Source: Mimosa pudica
Taxonomy: Eukaryota > Streptophyta > Magnoliopsida > Fabales > Fabaceae
Reading direction: 5' to 3'
Assembly: GCA_029929735.1 (NCBI GenBank)
Contig: JAKELP010000041.1
Coordinates: 10,105,001 to 10,169,000 of the forward strand
DNA: 64,000 bases
Positions 1-9,355 of the stretch are shown here, piece after piece. The notes under the pieces are model-generated. The model was given only the letters and a program-made list of their open reading frames with translations. It was not told where the DNA came from and did not search any database. Positions within the stretch are counted from its first letter, which is position 1. Every line of letters begins with the position of its first letter. The position numbers and the translations under genes were made by a program.

Positions 1-77
1 AATCCAAAAACTCAACTCAGTAAACATGACTAAAATCTAAATTAAGTTTTCAGATGAAAATCGCGAACAATACTTAC

Positions 78-157
78 TCCATGAAATTCTCATTCAAAAG
101 ATCTTCTCCATCTTCCTCTTCCTCAACTTCCTTTTCAATTAATAAATATCCGCCGCT
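78..157 (-). pseudogene. possible MCM2-like N-terminal exon fragment
   Basis: On the minus strand an open stretch ends in the acidic segment EEEEDGEDLLNENFME, directly followed by a GTAAGTA donor (positions 77–71). Plant MCM2, a replicative helicase subunit, has a similar acidic run, EEGEDLFNDxFMDDYRK, near its N terminus, so this may be the matching exon of a gene continuing left of the window. Upstream on the same strand (about 325–531) is a proline- and serine-rich open stretch ending at a GTAAGG donor, preceded by a TATA-like CTATAAAA near 550. I could not join these into a convincing MCM2 N terminus. A chance acidic ORF is the main alternative. Confidence 0.33.
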
Positions 158-1092
158 ATTATTAAAAAGAGGAACAAACATCAGTGTATGCACTGACACA
201 GAAAATTTGTATTAATAACAGTCTGACTATTCCAAGAATGATAAGACAAATTAGATGAATATATAGTCACCATCACAAATAAATTTTACTGATGATTCAA
301 CCATCATTTAGATAGAAAATTTTTCTATAAGCTAGTATTTAACAACAAATTCAATTCCAATAAATGAAACCTTACCATTGTTCTCAAAGAACCTGTTTCT
401 GTCTGGCAATGGCTGAGGGCTGAGGCTAGGTTGATGGTAGTTGACGTTGACAGATAGGAACACGACGGTGATGGTGGCGGATCTGGGATTTTCTCAACGG
501 CAATGGAGAGGTCACCGACATGAGACTTCAAAGGAGATGGCTCGTGGTTTTATAGAGAGTGAGGAAGACGAAGGAGATGAATTCGAATATAGACAGTGAC
601 AAAGAAATTTATAAAGGCGATTGTTTAATCTTTGAAGATCAATTGGAGCTTGAGGAAATCTAAAGCGTCCTGAAATCCTGAAACATACAATATAAAAGTA
701 AGCTATCAATTAAACTGCACGTTTCCTATTGGTTAGAAAAAAAACACTACATACAATTCACAAACTCGCATCAAACGTGAAATAAACAAAGATAATAAAG
801 AAGAATGCAAATTAGTATGTACTATTAACACAACAATCCAATAAGCTAACTAACAGGGCCCAAGAGCTCAGTTTCATGCCTATATGAAATTAAGTTGAAA
901 TTTGGACGAAAGAAAAGAGGGCCACGATGCCAAGTAATTTAATGAGCGTTTTCTGGCCAGAAACGGCAAAATTAGGACCTACAATAGGATTGGGATGCTA
1001 CAATATCCCATAAACATACAACAACAATAGATGTAGGATTATCGTCAAACACAACACTATAAGAGGTATTAAATTTACATTAGTCATTCATA
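158..1092. other. flank of the nested retrotransposon stack, no clear gene
   Basis: AT-rich sequence with a TATA-like CTATAAAA on the minus strand near 550 and short open frames only. It ends at CCAAC (1093–1097), which repeats at 15048–15052, so before insertion it was contiguous with sequence to the right of 15052. Confidence 0.5.
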
Positions 1093-1097
1093 CCAAC

Positions 1098-2005
1098 TGT
1101 AACATTGTGTTACTAAATCCCTAATTAACCAATATTATCTATTTCAATTCATTAATCTCTTTTTATTTACTATCCATGATAGAAAAGAGTAAACTAATAC
1201 AACACAGCTGCTATCATGGATAACTTATTGATAACCATGTTAGAAAGGATTTGTCTAACATGGTTAATAAACAGAACTAACTGATATTAAAAATAAATAG
1301 ATTTTTATACATGCGGAAGCGAATGCAGACCTATAAATTGGCAATATACAATTCCGAAGAAACTATATAACATCTACTACCTAATTCCCTTTCCTGCTGC
1401 TTGCGTCTGTGCATGAATACCTGCAAAAATGTCAGTAATCGTGGGATGAGACAATTTGTCCCAGTAATCACCGCTTAACTCACTATAACAGTGAGATGTG
1501 CGGTAGCGAGGGCGTCTAAAGGGTACCTTATTTAAAACCAGTAATATATATATATCCCTAAGCAAATCTTCTTCCATTTATCACTCAAGTCCAATAATCA
1601 CCTTCAAACCAAATCCATTCAACATCTCCATACTCCAATCATCTAATTCTACCCCAACAACTCTCACACTCACCTACAGATGCATTGTGCCACCACGGTG
1701 CATTCAAGCATCTATTCTTCACTATATGATTTGACACTGTGTCCCTCTCCATAATGAGGGGACAATTTCCTTCTCTGGCAATCTCCAGAGAGGGAACCCC
1801 AATTCTGTTTTCCATTACAGAACGGGAACGGTTGGGCTCTCCACTGCCAAACAACCGTAGGGGCGGTTGGGCTCTTCAATGCCAAACAACCGTAGGTCAC
1901 TTCTCTCAATAAGTAGACCTATGAACCCCGATCCAATCAATCTAAAAAGGATCCTCAGTACAAATAACTGTCGATTGGCCTATCGACAGTTATCATCGCG
2001 CGATG
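1098..2005. repeat. hairpin cassette in LTR copy A
   Basis: A run of short inverted repeats. GTAACA/TGTTAC lies at the LTR tip. TATCCATGATAG pairs with CTATCATGGATA (about 1171–1222), and TAACCATGTTAGA with its complement (about 1230–1267). CTCACT/AGTGAG lies at about 1478–1494. From 1741 follow CTCTGG/CCAGAG (1773–1790), TTCTGT/ACAGAA (about 1802–1821) and two successive GGTTG…CAACC units. ATAACTGTCGAT pairs with ATCGACAGTTAT around a 6-nt loop (1964–1993), and CATCGCGCGATG (1994–2005) is a perfect palindrome. Function is unknown. Confidence 0.75.
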
Positions 2006-2986
2006 GTACATCAATTTCAGTGTCATGCAATCCTCACAATATCCCTATCAAATTTCATCCACAATCTCAACATTTCCATCACAAATTCTCTTCAATATCA
2101 CAATGTCATTCACAACTATTCAATTCTTTCCCTCAAACTAACTATCCACAATATCAAACTCAACATCTAATTCTCATTCCATTCTCAATTCTCTCAAAAG
2201 CACAGTCATAATTCAGTACCTATATATCTATCACACTATCCAAGAACTACCACCACAACCAACCAGGATAATATAATATATGTATATGTATACAAAATGT
2301 GTCACAGTCTTTAATACGAAAATAATCCAGTTTGAAAGGCACCCAATAGCCTATTTTGTATAAAAATACCTTTTAAAGATAATATATATATATATAGAGG
2401 GTGAAAAGGGATTTTACAAAATCCCTAACTAACGTCACCCTCAATGTTATAGCAAGGTAAGAGTGATTACCTGTCGCCCTTTAGCACTCTGACGTTCTTC
2501 CTTACCATTTCTTGTAGATTTCCTCCAAATACTTTAGTTCCTCCTATGAATATAGGATACAAATGATAAATTAATATCATTTCTATTTTATAATACTTAA
2601 CGTCTCTCTTGTCTCTGCATTACTACCCATTTCCCCCTTTTTCTTACTTCAAATCGTTTAACCAATTCAATCATAAGTTCCCTAAGTTTCACAACATCAA
2701 TTCCATTCAAAAGAAACCACATTATTCAAATGAAGATTCACCATTGATCTTCTATTTTCAAAAAAAGTGCTCAAACATTCAAGAAACAGAAAAATTAGCA
2801 TTTCCTCCCATTTAATGATTAACAAAGAACAATTCCATAAGAAAAGTAGCTTAAACAAAACAAGATGCATTCATAATAGTAAGTATTGAATTAACAATCA
2901 GCATCAAAATCAAAAGAAATTATACTATCATATGAATATTCTAAATCAAAACCAAACAGAGAGAAAGAGGACACCATTAAGCGCAT

Positions 2987-3840
2987 TGTAACATAATGTT
3001 ACTAATTACCTGATTAACCAATAATATTTATATCAATTCATTAAGCTCTTTACTAACTATGATAGAAAAAGGAATTTCCATAATATTAATATCTCTATCA
3101 TAGTTAGAAAAGATTATTCTAATCCTTTTATAATTTATCCATGATAGGAAAGAATAAACTAATAAAACCTGAATAATATCATGGATAATTAATAGCTAAC
3201 CATGTTAGAAAAGAATCACCTAACATGGTTAGAAAAATAAACAACCTAATGTTCAATAATATCAAATACATCTAAATATATGCGGAAACGAATGCAGGCC
3301 TATACAAATTGGCAATATACAATTCAAAATAGTCCATATAACTACTACTACCTAATTCCCTTTCCTGCTGCTTGCGTCTGTGCATGAATACCTGCAAAAA
3401 TGTCAGTAATCGTGGGATGAGACAATTTGTCCCAGTAATCACCGCTTAACTCACTATAACAGTGAGATGTGCGGTAGCGAGGGCGTCTAAAGGGTACCAC
3501 ATTTAAAACCAATACTATATATATAAACAAGTCAAGTCTTTCCTTCATCATTCAAGTCCCTCCTTCTAATTCAATTCAAATTCATCATCTCAATTTCCCA
3601 CATATCACTCAAATCCCTCAGTCAATTCCAAATCAACTCAACAGACGAAAATAAACGTGATTGACACTGTGCCCAGTCTCAAATCTGAAAGCATAAAAGG
3701 GAGCACTTTAAATAGTGAAAACGTCCCTGAAAAGGGAGCACTATAAAAAGTGAAAACGTCCCTGGTTCCTTTAAAATCCGAGGAACCTGTACAATTAACC
3801 TATCGATTGCGCAGATCGATAGGTTACATCGGCCGACGGT
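2987..3840. repeat. hairpin cassette in LTR copy B
   Basis: It occupies the positions of the copy A cassette. The terminal GTAACAT/ATGTTAC hairpin is followed by TAACTATGATAGA/TCTATCATAGTTA (3054–3106, absent from copy A), TTATCCATGATA/TATCATGGATAA (about 3136–3187) and CTAACCATGTTAG/CTAACATGGTTAG. Then come CTCACT/AGTGAG (about 3458–3474), two AGGGAGCACT…ACGTCCCT units (about 3697–3763) and GGTTCCT/AGGAACC. TAACCTATCGAT pairs with ATCGATAGGTTA (3796–3826), and TCGGCCGA lies at 3829–3836. Several stems differ in sequence from copy A but still pair. Confidence 0.75.
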
Positions 3841-4432
3841 ACTAATAATCAGTGTCATGCAATACTAACAATACCTATTCTATATTCCATCAACTTCAAC
3901 CTCATTCAATATTTCAATCTCACATTTCATGTTTTCCACAACATAGCTCACCATAATCTCAAACTCAACATCTATCACTCTTTTCTATTTCCATAATTTC
4001 TCAAGTCACTGTCTAACACTATACCTATCTATATACCTTCCACAATCATTCCAGATCAATACCAACCACAGCCAGAGTAATATATATGTAGTGTTTCAAA
4101 TTTCTTTATATGAAAATAATCGTGTTTGAAAAGCACCCGATAGCCTGTTTTGTATGAAAATAACCTTTCAAAGATAATATATATATATAGAGGGTGAGAA
4201 AGGATTTTAGAAAATCCTAGCTAACATCACCCTCAATGTTATAGTAAGGTTAAGAGTGATTACCTGTCGCCCTTTAGCAATATACGCGATTCTCGTCCTT
4301 TCTTTCTTGATGCCACATCACAGTCGGTCCTATAATGATGTAGTACAGAATGATGAATTAGTATCTTTTCTACTTCGTAATGTTGAACGTCTCTCTCGTA
4401 TCCGAATTACACTACCACAGATTACCCCATTT

Positions 4433-4742
4433 ACATGCGCTTATTTTGGCCTTTACATGCGCTTATAAAGCGCATGTAGAGGGGGGCGCTAGTAAAGGCT
4501 CTACATGCGCTTTTAAAAAGCGCATGTAGAGGGGGGGCTCTACATGCGCTTAAAGCGCATGTAGAGGTAGGTACATCTACATGCGCTTTAAGCGCATGTA
4601 CATCTACATGCGCTTAAAGCGCATGTAGAAGTGCCTATACATGCGCTTAAAGCGCATGTAGAGGTACCTACCTCTACATGCGCTTCAAGCGCATGTATAG
4701 AGGTACCTACCTCTACATGCGCTTTAAGCGCATGTACAGCTA
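4433..4742. repeat. left subterminal palindrome array of the CACTA element
   Basis: Eight complete palindromes, each TACATGCGCTT followed by its complement around a 0–6 nt centre, plus one half unit. They are spaced about 33–40 bp apart and often flanked by CTC/GAG, which lengthens the stem. In En/Spm elements, subterminal repeats are bound by an element-encoded protein (TNPA in maize). The same role here is inferred. These units are unusually long and symmetrical. Confidence 0.88.
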
Positions 4743-4982
4743 TATATTCTTTTTTTTCAATATATATTCTTTTAGTGGGCAAAGTCAATCTATTGTTGTC
4801 CATCTAATAAATACTCACAGTTCATCTAATAAATCCATTAAATCACATCCAAATTTAAAGCACAAAAGTTCTAAGTTCAATTTAAAACTTACGTACACAT
4901 GAAGAACAAAAAGTATAATGCTTTGTTGCCCTATATAAATACAAAGAGAAAAAGGTAAATTGGTAAAAAGTATAATTCATGT

Positions 4983-5089
4983 CATTACAGGGTTTCACCC
5001 AATGTCACCATGTATTTTAGTGCCAAAGACATAAAGAGCTTGATACAAATGTTATTACAGGGTTTCACCCAATGTCACCATGTATTTTA
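4983..5089. repeat. short direct duplication inside the CACTA interior
   Basis: A stretch of about 36 bp beginning ATTACAGGGTTTCACCCAAT occurs at about 4983 and again at about 5054, 71 bp apart. Confidence 0.75.
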
Positions 5090-5263
5090 TTTTTGGGCTG
5101 AATTTTCTACATTTTAAAAGAGATAGTTTTATAGGCAATCTAGTGTTCATCAACACATGCCCTCCATATGAAAGGAAATTAAGCCTGAAAGTTCTCCTTA
5201 AGAAAATCAACCTCTACTAATAAATATTCTGTACTCTTTGGTTTGGTGCATGGTCACATACCT

Positions 5264-6258
5264 TATCCTTGACCAAACCACCAGAAGTGAAAACCCCAGC
5301 ATCCTCCAATGCCAGAAGAACTCTTTTCTGCAGAATCAATCCATGCATAAAGAATTAACCTTTAAATAGTTTGGTGTATGAAAACAGAGTAGAAGCATAG
5401 AAGCATTACAAGATTGCTTGTCATCAATTTAAGTTTGCACAAAATGTATTACATCAACAACAACAAAGTCCTCTCCCACTAGCCACTAGGTGGGTTGAGC
5501 TACATGGATCCCATGACGTCATTGTACCATATCAAAAACCATATTTTGGATATACCACACCTTAAAAAGTTAGAAGTCACAAAATAAGATGGATTTTATT
5601 AAGTTAAAGGAAAATAAGCCATTACAACTTGGTATTTAGCAACTACTACAATTCGCTGCTTGAAGTAAATAAGCTGTACAAAGTCAACATAAATTATTTA
5701 ATGTCAAATATATAATGCAGCAAGAATAACAGCAAGCATACGAATAACACACATTGAAAAACCATCCTACAATTTTTGTTTCAAGAAACAAGACATCTCA
5801 ATCCATTCATTTGTTGTCAGACAGCAATAGGAAATTTTCGCTCCACTAGACTGGAAGGTTGGCTTATTGAGATTCCTCATTCCATTATGTTCGTAAGACA
5901 TGAAGGATGAATCATTTCGACTAACATGAATTCAAGAAGAATAATGTTCTAAACATATATGGGAGATAAATAATTCTGATATAGATCACAAAAATGGTTG
6001 CACACACCTCACTTTCATCGTCCAAAACTCGTTCCATGAGATATAGATCACATAATTTAGTTATCTCCAACAATACTTCCAGCACAAAGGACCTTACTGT
6101 TGCTTGTTTCTGCCAAGAAAAGCACAAGCCACATCAACATATTTTTCTTCAGATTAATTTGCTAATGTATACAGGTATGTAATTGGGAATTTCACCACCT
6201 GAAGCTCCTCTGGACTATTTTCTTCAAGGATCACTCCAAGAAGGCGACAAGTAACCTG
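5264..6258 (-). pseudogene. captured host-gene fragment, three exon-like blocks, unidentified
   Basis: Three minus-strand blocks look like exons with proper splice borders. Block 1 (6258 down to about 6190) follows CTGCAG and encodes VTCRLLGVILEENSPEELQV. Block 2 (about 6110–6007) lies between TTGGCAG and GTGTGTGC and encodes KQATVRSFVLEV, continuing to MERVLDDESE. Block 3 (about 5325–5264) lies between CTGCAG and GTATGTGA and encodes KRVLLALEDAG, continuing to GGLVKDK. The helical, leucine-rich character fits an ARM/HEAT-type protein, but I do not recognise the family. Lying inside a CACTA element, the blocks are best read as transduplicated pieces of a host gene. Confidence 0.5.
5456..5535. 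repeat. short interspersed repeat motif (AACAACAACAAAG… type)
   Basis: AACAACAACAAAGTCC followed by a CCCACTAG…GGTGGGTTGAGCTACATGGATC-like stretch. Related copies occur at about 38066–38125 and, reversed, at about 25866–25915. It resembles a widespread plant SINE-like tail. The family name is not certain. Confidence 0.4.
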
Positions 6259-6379
6259 CAGACAAAAAGATGTACTGCTCCATAAATTTCTGCAATAGAA
6301 GACAGGATACATTGATTGACTAGGCCTCATAAATTTAGAATGCAAGCAACTGCATTTCCTTTAATCATATTTTTAATGT

Positions 6380-7841
6380 CATTTTATGAGATGTGAGTCA
6401 ATATACATCTCTCAAGCCAAAAGAAAATCAAAACAAATTTCTATCCAAACATAAACAAAATCTACATCACTTCCCAAATTAAATTTTTACTCAACCATCT
6501 CGACCAAGATTTGTAGAAACTTTATACACCCACAAACAACAACACTATCCAACTTTACCAAATCTCAAAATTCTCTTCTTACTTCTCTATGCAGAACCAA
6601 CCACACACACACACATACATAGCATCAACAAATCAAACAGAGAAATAAAAAATCCCTAAAGTTAGGGTTTAGCATAAACTTCACAAAACCTTAATCAACG
6701 TTCAAATAATCACTTCGACTACTCTAACCCAAAACTTAATAAGTTCTTTGGATGATTTTTAACCCAAAACTCAAACCCAATCTCGGCCTCTCCTCAAAAC
6801 TCGCACAAAACAGAAGATAAATGGATGCAAAAAAAAAGGTTAAGAATGTTCACCTAGGTCCAAGCCAAGCTCGCACACGTCAATAGTGACCTCCGCTGCC
6901 GATAAGCTCACCGGAAAAACGAAGAAGCCGACGGTGAGAACTGAAACACGACGAAGATCCAAGGAAGAAATGAGAAACGATGTTGGGAAGGGTGAGAACG
7001 CGAGATGTACAAGAAAGGTTGAAGCTTTACCTCACCCCCGCCGTTGAACGTCGAACTCGCCGGAAAAACAAAGAAGATAATGGAAGGAAGATGAAATCGA
7101 AGAAGATGGCGAGAAGCAGTGAGAAGCACAAGAAACCAACGCGATTTCGAAATTTTAGGGAGGAAGAGGAAGTGTGGGAGGCCGATGAGCCGAGGGGAGG
7201 AGGACGATCGGAGCTTGAGAGAGGGAGGAAGCGGATCAGATCGATGATGATGATGAAGGTGAGGGGGTGCGGGTTTGGTATATGGAAAGGGAAGAAGGAA
7301 GTGTTTGGTGTGTGGAAATATATTAGGGTTTTGGGGCACTTTACCCAATTGTCCTTCTTTCTATACTTATTTACTTCTCCCATTTTTAATTTCCTATCTC
7401 AAAACAAATTATAAAAATACTCCATACACTAACATTTATGTTTTTCTTCAATCAAAAATTAAATTACTAACTATTTTTCTTTAATTTCCAAGAAAAATAG
7501 GCATATTATTTTCTTAAAAATATACTTATCATCATTTACTTACTTACAATGCCTATTAATTAATAATGACATCCTAATACCTTAATTAATTGTCAATTAT
7601 TCCTAATTTAAAATTTGGAATGTTACACATTCCAAATGAAAATTCCTAAAATATTGTCATTGATAGAAAGTTTCTAATTATTCCTAAATTAAAATCAAAT
7701 ACTAAATTTTTTTGTAACAAAATGGAAATAAAGTTTTGGCAAACTCTCTAAAAGTAAATTAAAATTTCTAAATTAATTGTAATGTTTTAGGTTTTTATTA
7801 ATTTGTTTCATAAATTTATGAAAAAAATTCAGGATGTTACA
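6380..7841 (-). mobile_element. partial LTR of the same long-LTR family inside the CACTA element
   Basis: On the minus strand TGTAACATTCC starts at 7627. A proline-, serine- and CGCCGG-rich block (6895–7420) follows, homologous in layout to the 11540–11960 and 14220–14640 blocks of copies A and B. A second terminus-like GGATGTTACA ends at 7841, exactly where the CACTA palindromes resume, so 7628–7841 may belong to another overlapping copy. No left end of the expected TGTAACAT type was found, and the left limit given is approximate. The long open frames here (for example 6908–7348) are low-complexity reading of this block. Confidence 0.55.
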
Positions 7842-7849
7842 TTAGAGCC

Positions 7850-9355
7850 TTTACATGCGCTTTACGCGCATGTACAGGCTCTACATGCGCTTTAAGCGCA
7901 TGTACAAGCTCTACATGCGCTTAAAGCGCATGTAGAGCCTCTACATGCGCTTAAAGCGCATGTAGAGGTATAAATACCCTTTACATGCGCTTTAAACGCA
8001 TGTAAAGGCTGTTTCAAACTCTACATGCGCTTAAAGCGCATGTACAGGGTGCTTCACCAATTTCATAGCACCCAAAAGTGGTAATGGAGCTTTTAAACAC
8101 TAATTCCACAAGCAGGAACACCTTATGAGGTGTGAGGAGGACCTCTTATGCATGACTCCATGTTTTGCACTTCAGTAGTGCCTTTACATGCGCTTAAAGC
8201 GCATGTAAAGGGTGTTTGAACATTTTCATAGCACCCAAAAGTGGTAATGGAGCTTTTAAACACTAATTCCACAAGCAGGAACACCTTATGAGGTGTGAGG
8301 AGGACCTCTTATGCATGACTCCATGTTTTGCACTTCAGTAGTGCCTTTACATGCGCTTAAAGCGCATGTAAAGGGTGTTTGAACATTTTCATAGCACCCA
8401 AAAGTGGTAATGGAGCTTTTAAACACTAATCCACAAGCAGGAACACCTTATGAGGTGTAAGGAGGACCTCTTATGCATGACTCCATGGTTTGCACTTCAG
8501 TAGTGCCTTTACATGCGCTTAAAGCGCATGTAAAGGGTGTTTGAACATTTTCATAGCACCCAAAAGTGGTAATGGAGCTTTTAAACACTAATTCCACAAG
8601 CAGGAACACCTTATGAGGTGTAAGGAGGACCTCTTATGCATGACTCCATGGTTTGCACTTCAGTAGTGCCTTTACATGCGCTTAAAGCGCATGTAAAGGG
8701 TGTTTGAACATTTTCATAGCACCCAAAAGTGGTAATGGAGCTTTTAAACACTAATTCCACAAGCAGGAACACCTTATGAGGTGTGAGGAGGACCTCTTAT
8801 GCATGACTCCATGTTTTGCACTTCAGTAGTGCCTTTACATGCGCTTAAAGCGCATGTAAAGGGTGTTTGAACATTTTCATAGCACCCAAAAGTGGTAATG
8901 CAGCTTTTAAACACTAATTCCACAAGCAGGAACACCTTATGAGGTGTGAGGTGGACCTCTTATGCATGACTCCATGTTTTGCACTTCAGTAGTGCCTTTA
9001 CATGCGCTTAAAGCGCATGTAAAGGGTGCTTGTGCCTTTACATGCGCTTTAAGCGCATGTAAAGGGTTTTTGTGCCTTTACATGCGCTTTAAGCGCATGT
9101 AAAGGGTGTTTCCATATGATTTTGAGCTCTTCACCTAAGTTCATTTTATATTTTATCTCTAAATACTTAAATCCTTTTCTAGTCATTGTTTTAGTGAATT
9201 TTAATTGATGTACATTTCTATACATGCGCTTAAAGCGCATGTAGTGATAAGGCCTCTACATGCGCTTTAAGCGCATGTATAGATGCTTACCTGTACATGC
9301 GCTTAAAGCGCATGTAAAGGACCCTCTATACATGCGTTTCTTCTAAGCTCATGTA
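7850..9355. repeat. right subterminal palindrome array of the CACTA element
   Basis: About eighteen copies of the TACATGCGCTT palindrome. Six lie close together (7850–8045), six sit inside the 163-bp tandem repeat, two follow at 9015–9105, and four more, the last degenerate, lie at 9221–9355. It is far larger than the left array, giving an asymmetric element. Confidence 0.85.
8052..9025. repeat. 163-bp tandem repeat, six copies
   Basis: The unit contains TAGCACCCAAAAGTGG, ACACCTTATGAGGTGT, GCACTTCAGTAGTGC and one TACATGCGCTT palindrome. Successive palindromes begin near 8181, 8344, 8506, 8669, 8832 and 8995, giving a period of 162–163 bp. Copies differ by only a few bases, so the expansion is recent compared with the rest of the element. 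The unit is itself rich in small inverted repeats. Confidence 0.92.

Noticed and set aside
6908..7414. overlapping frames of 118–146 aa on both strands
   Set aside because: Pyrimidine/purine-rich leader block of the LTR family; the same kind of frames recur at 11612, 14371 and 62353 without conserved protein sequence.
4433..9355. CRISPR-like regularly spaced palindromic repeats
   Set aside because: They are bounded by CACTA termini and a TTA duplication in a plant nuclear genome, spacers are not unique or of constant length, and no cas genes exist.
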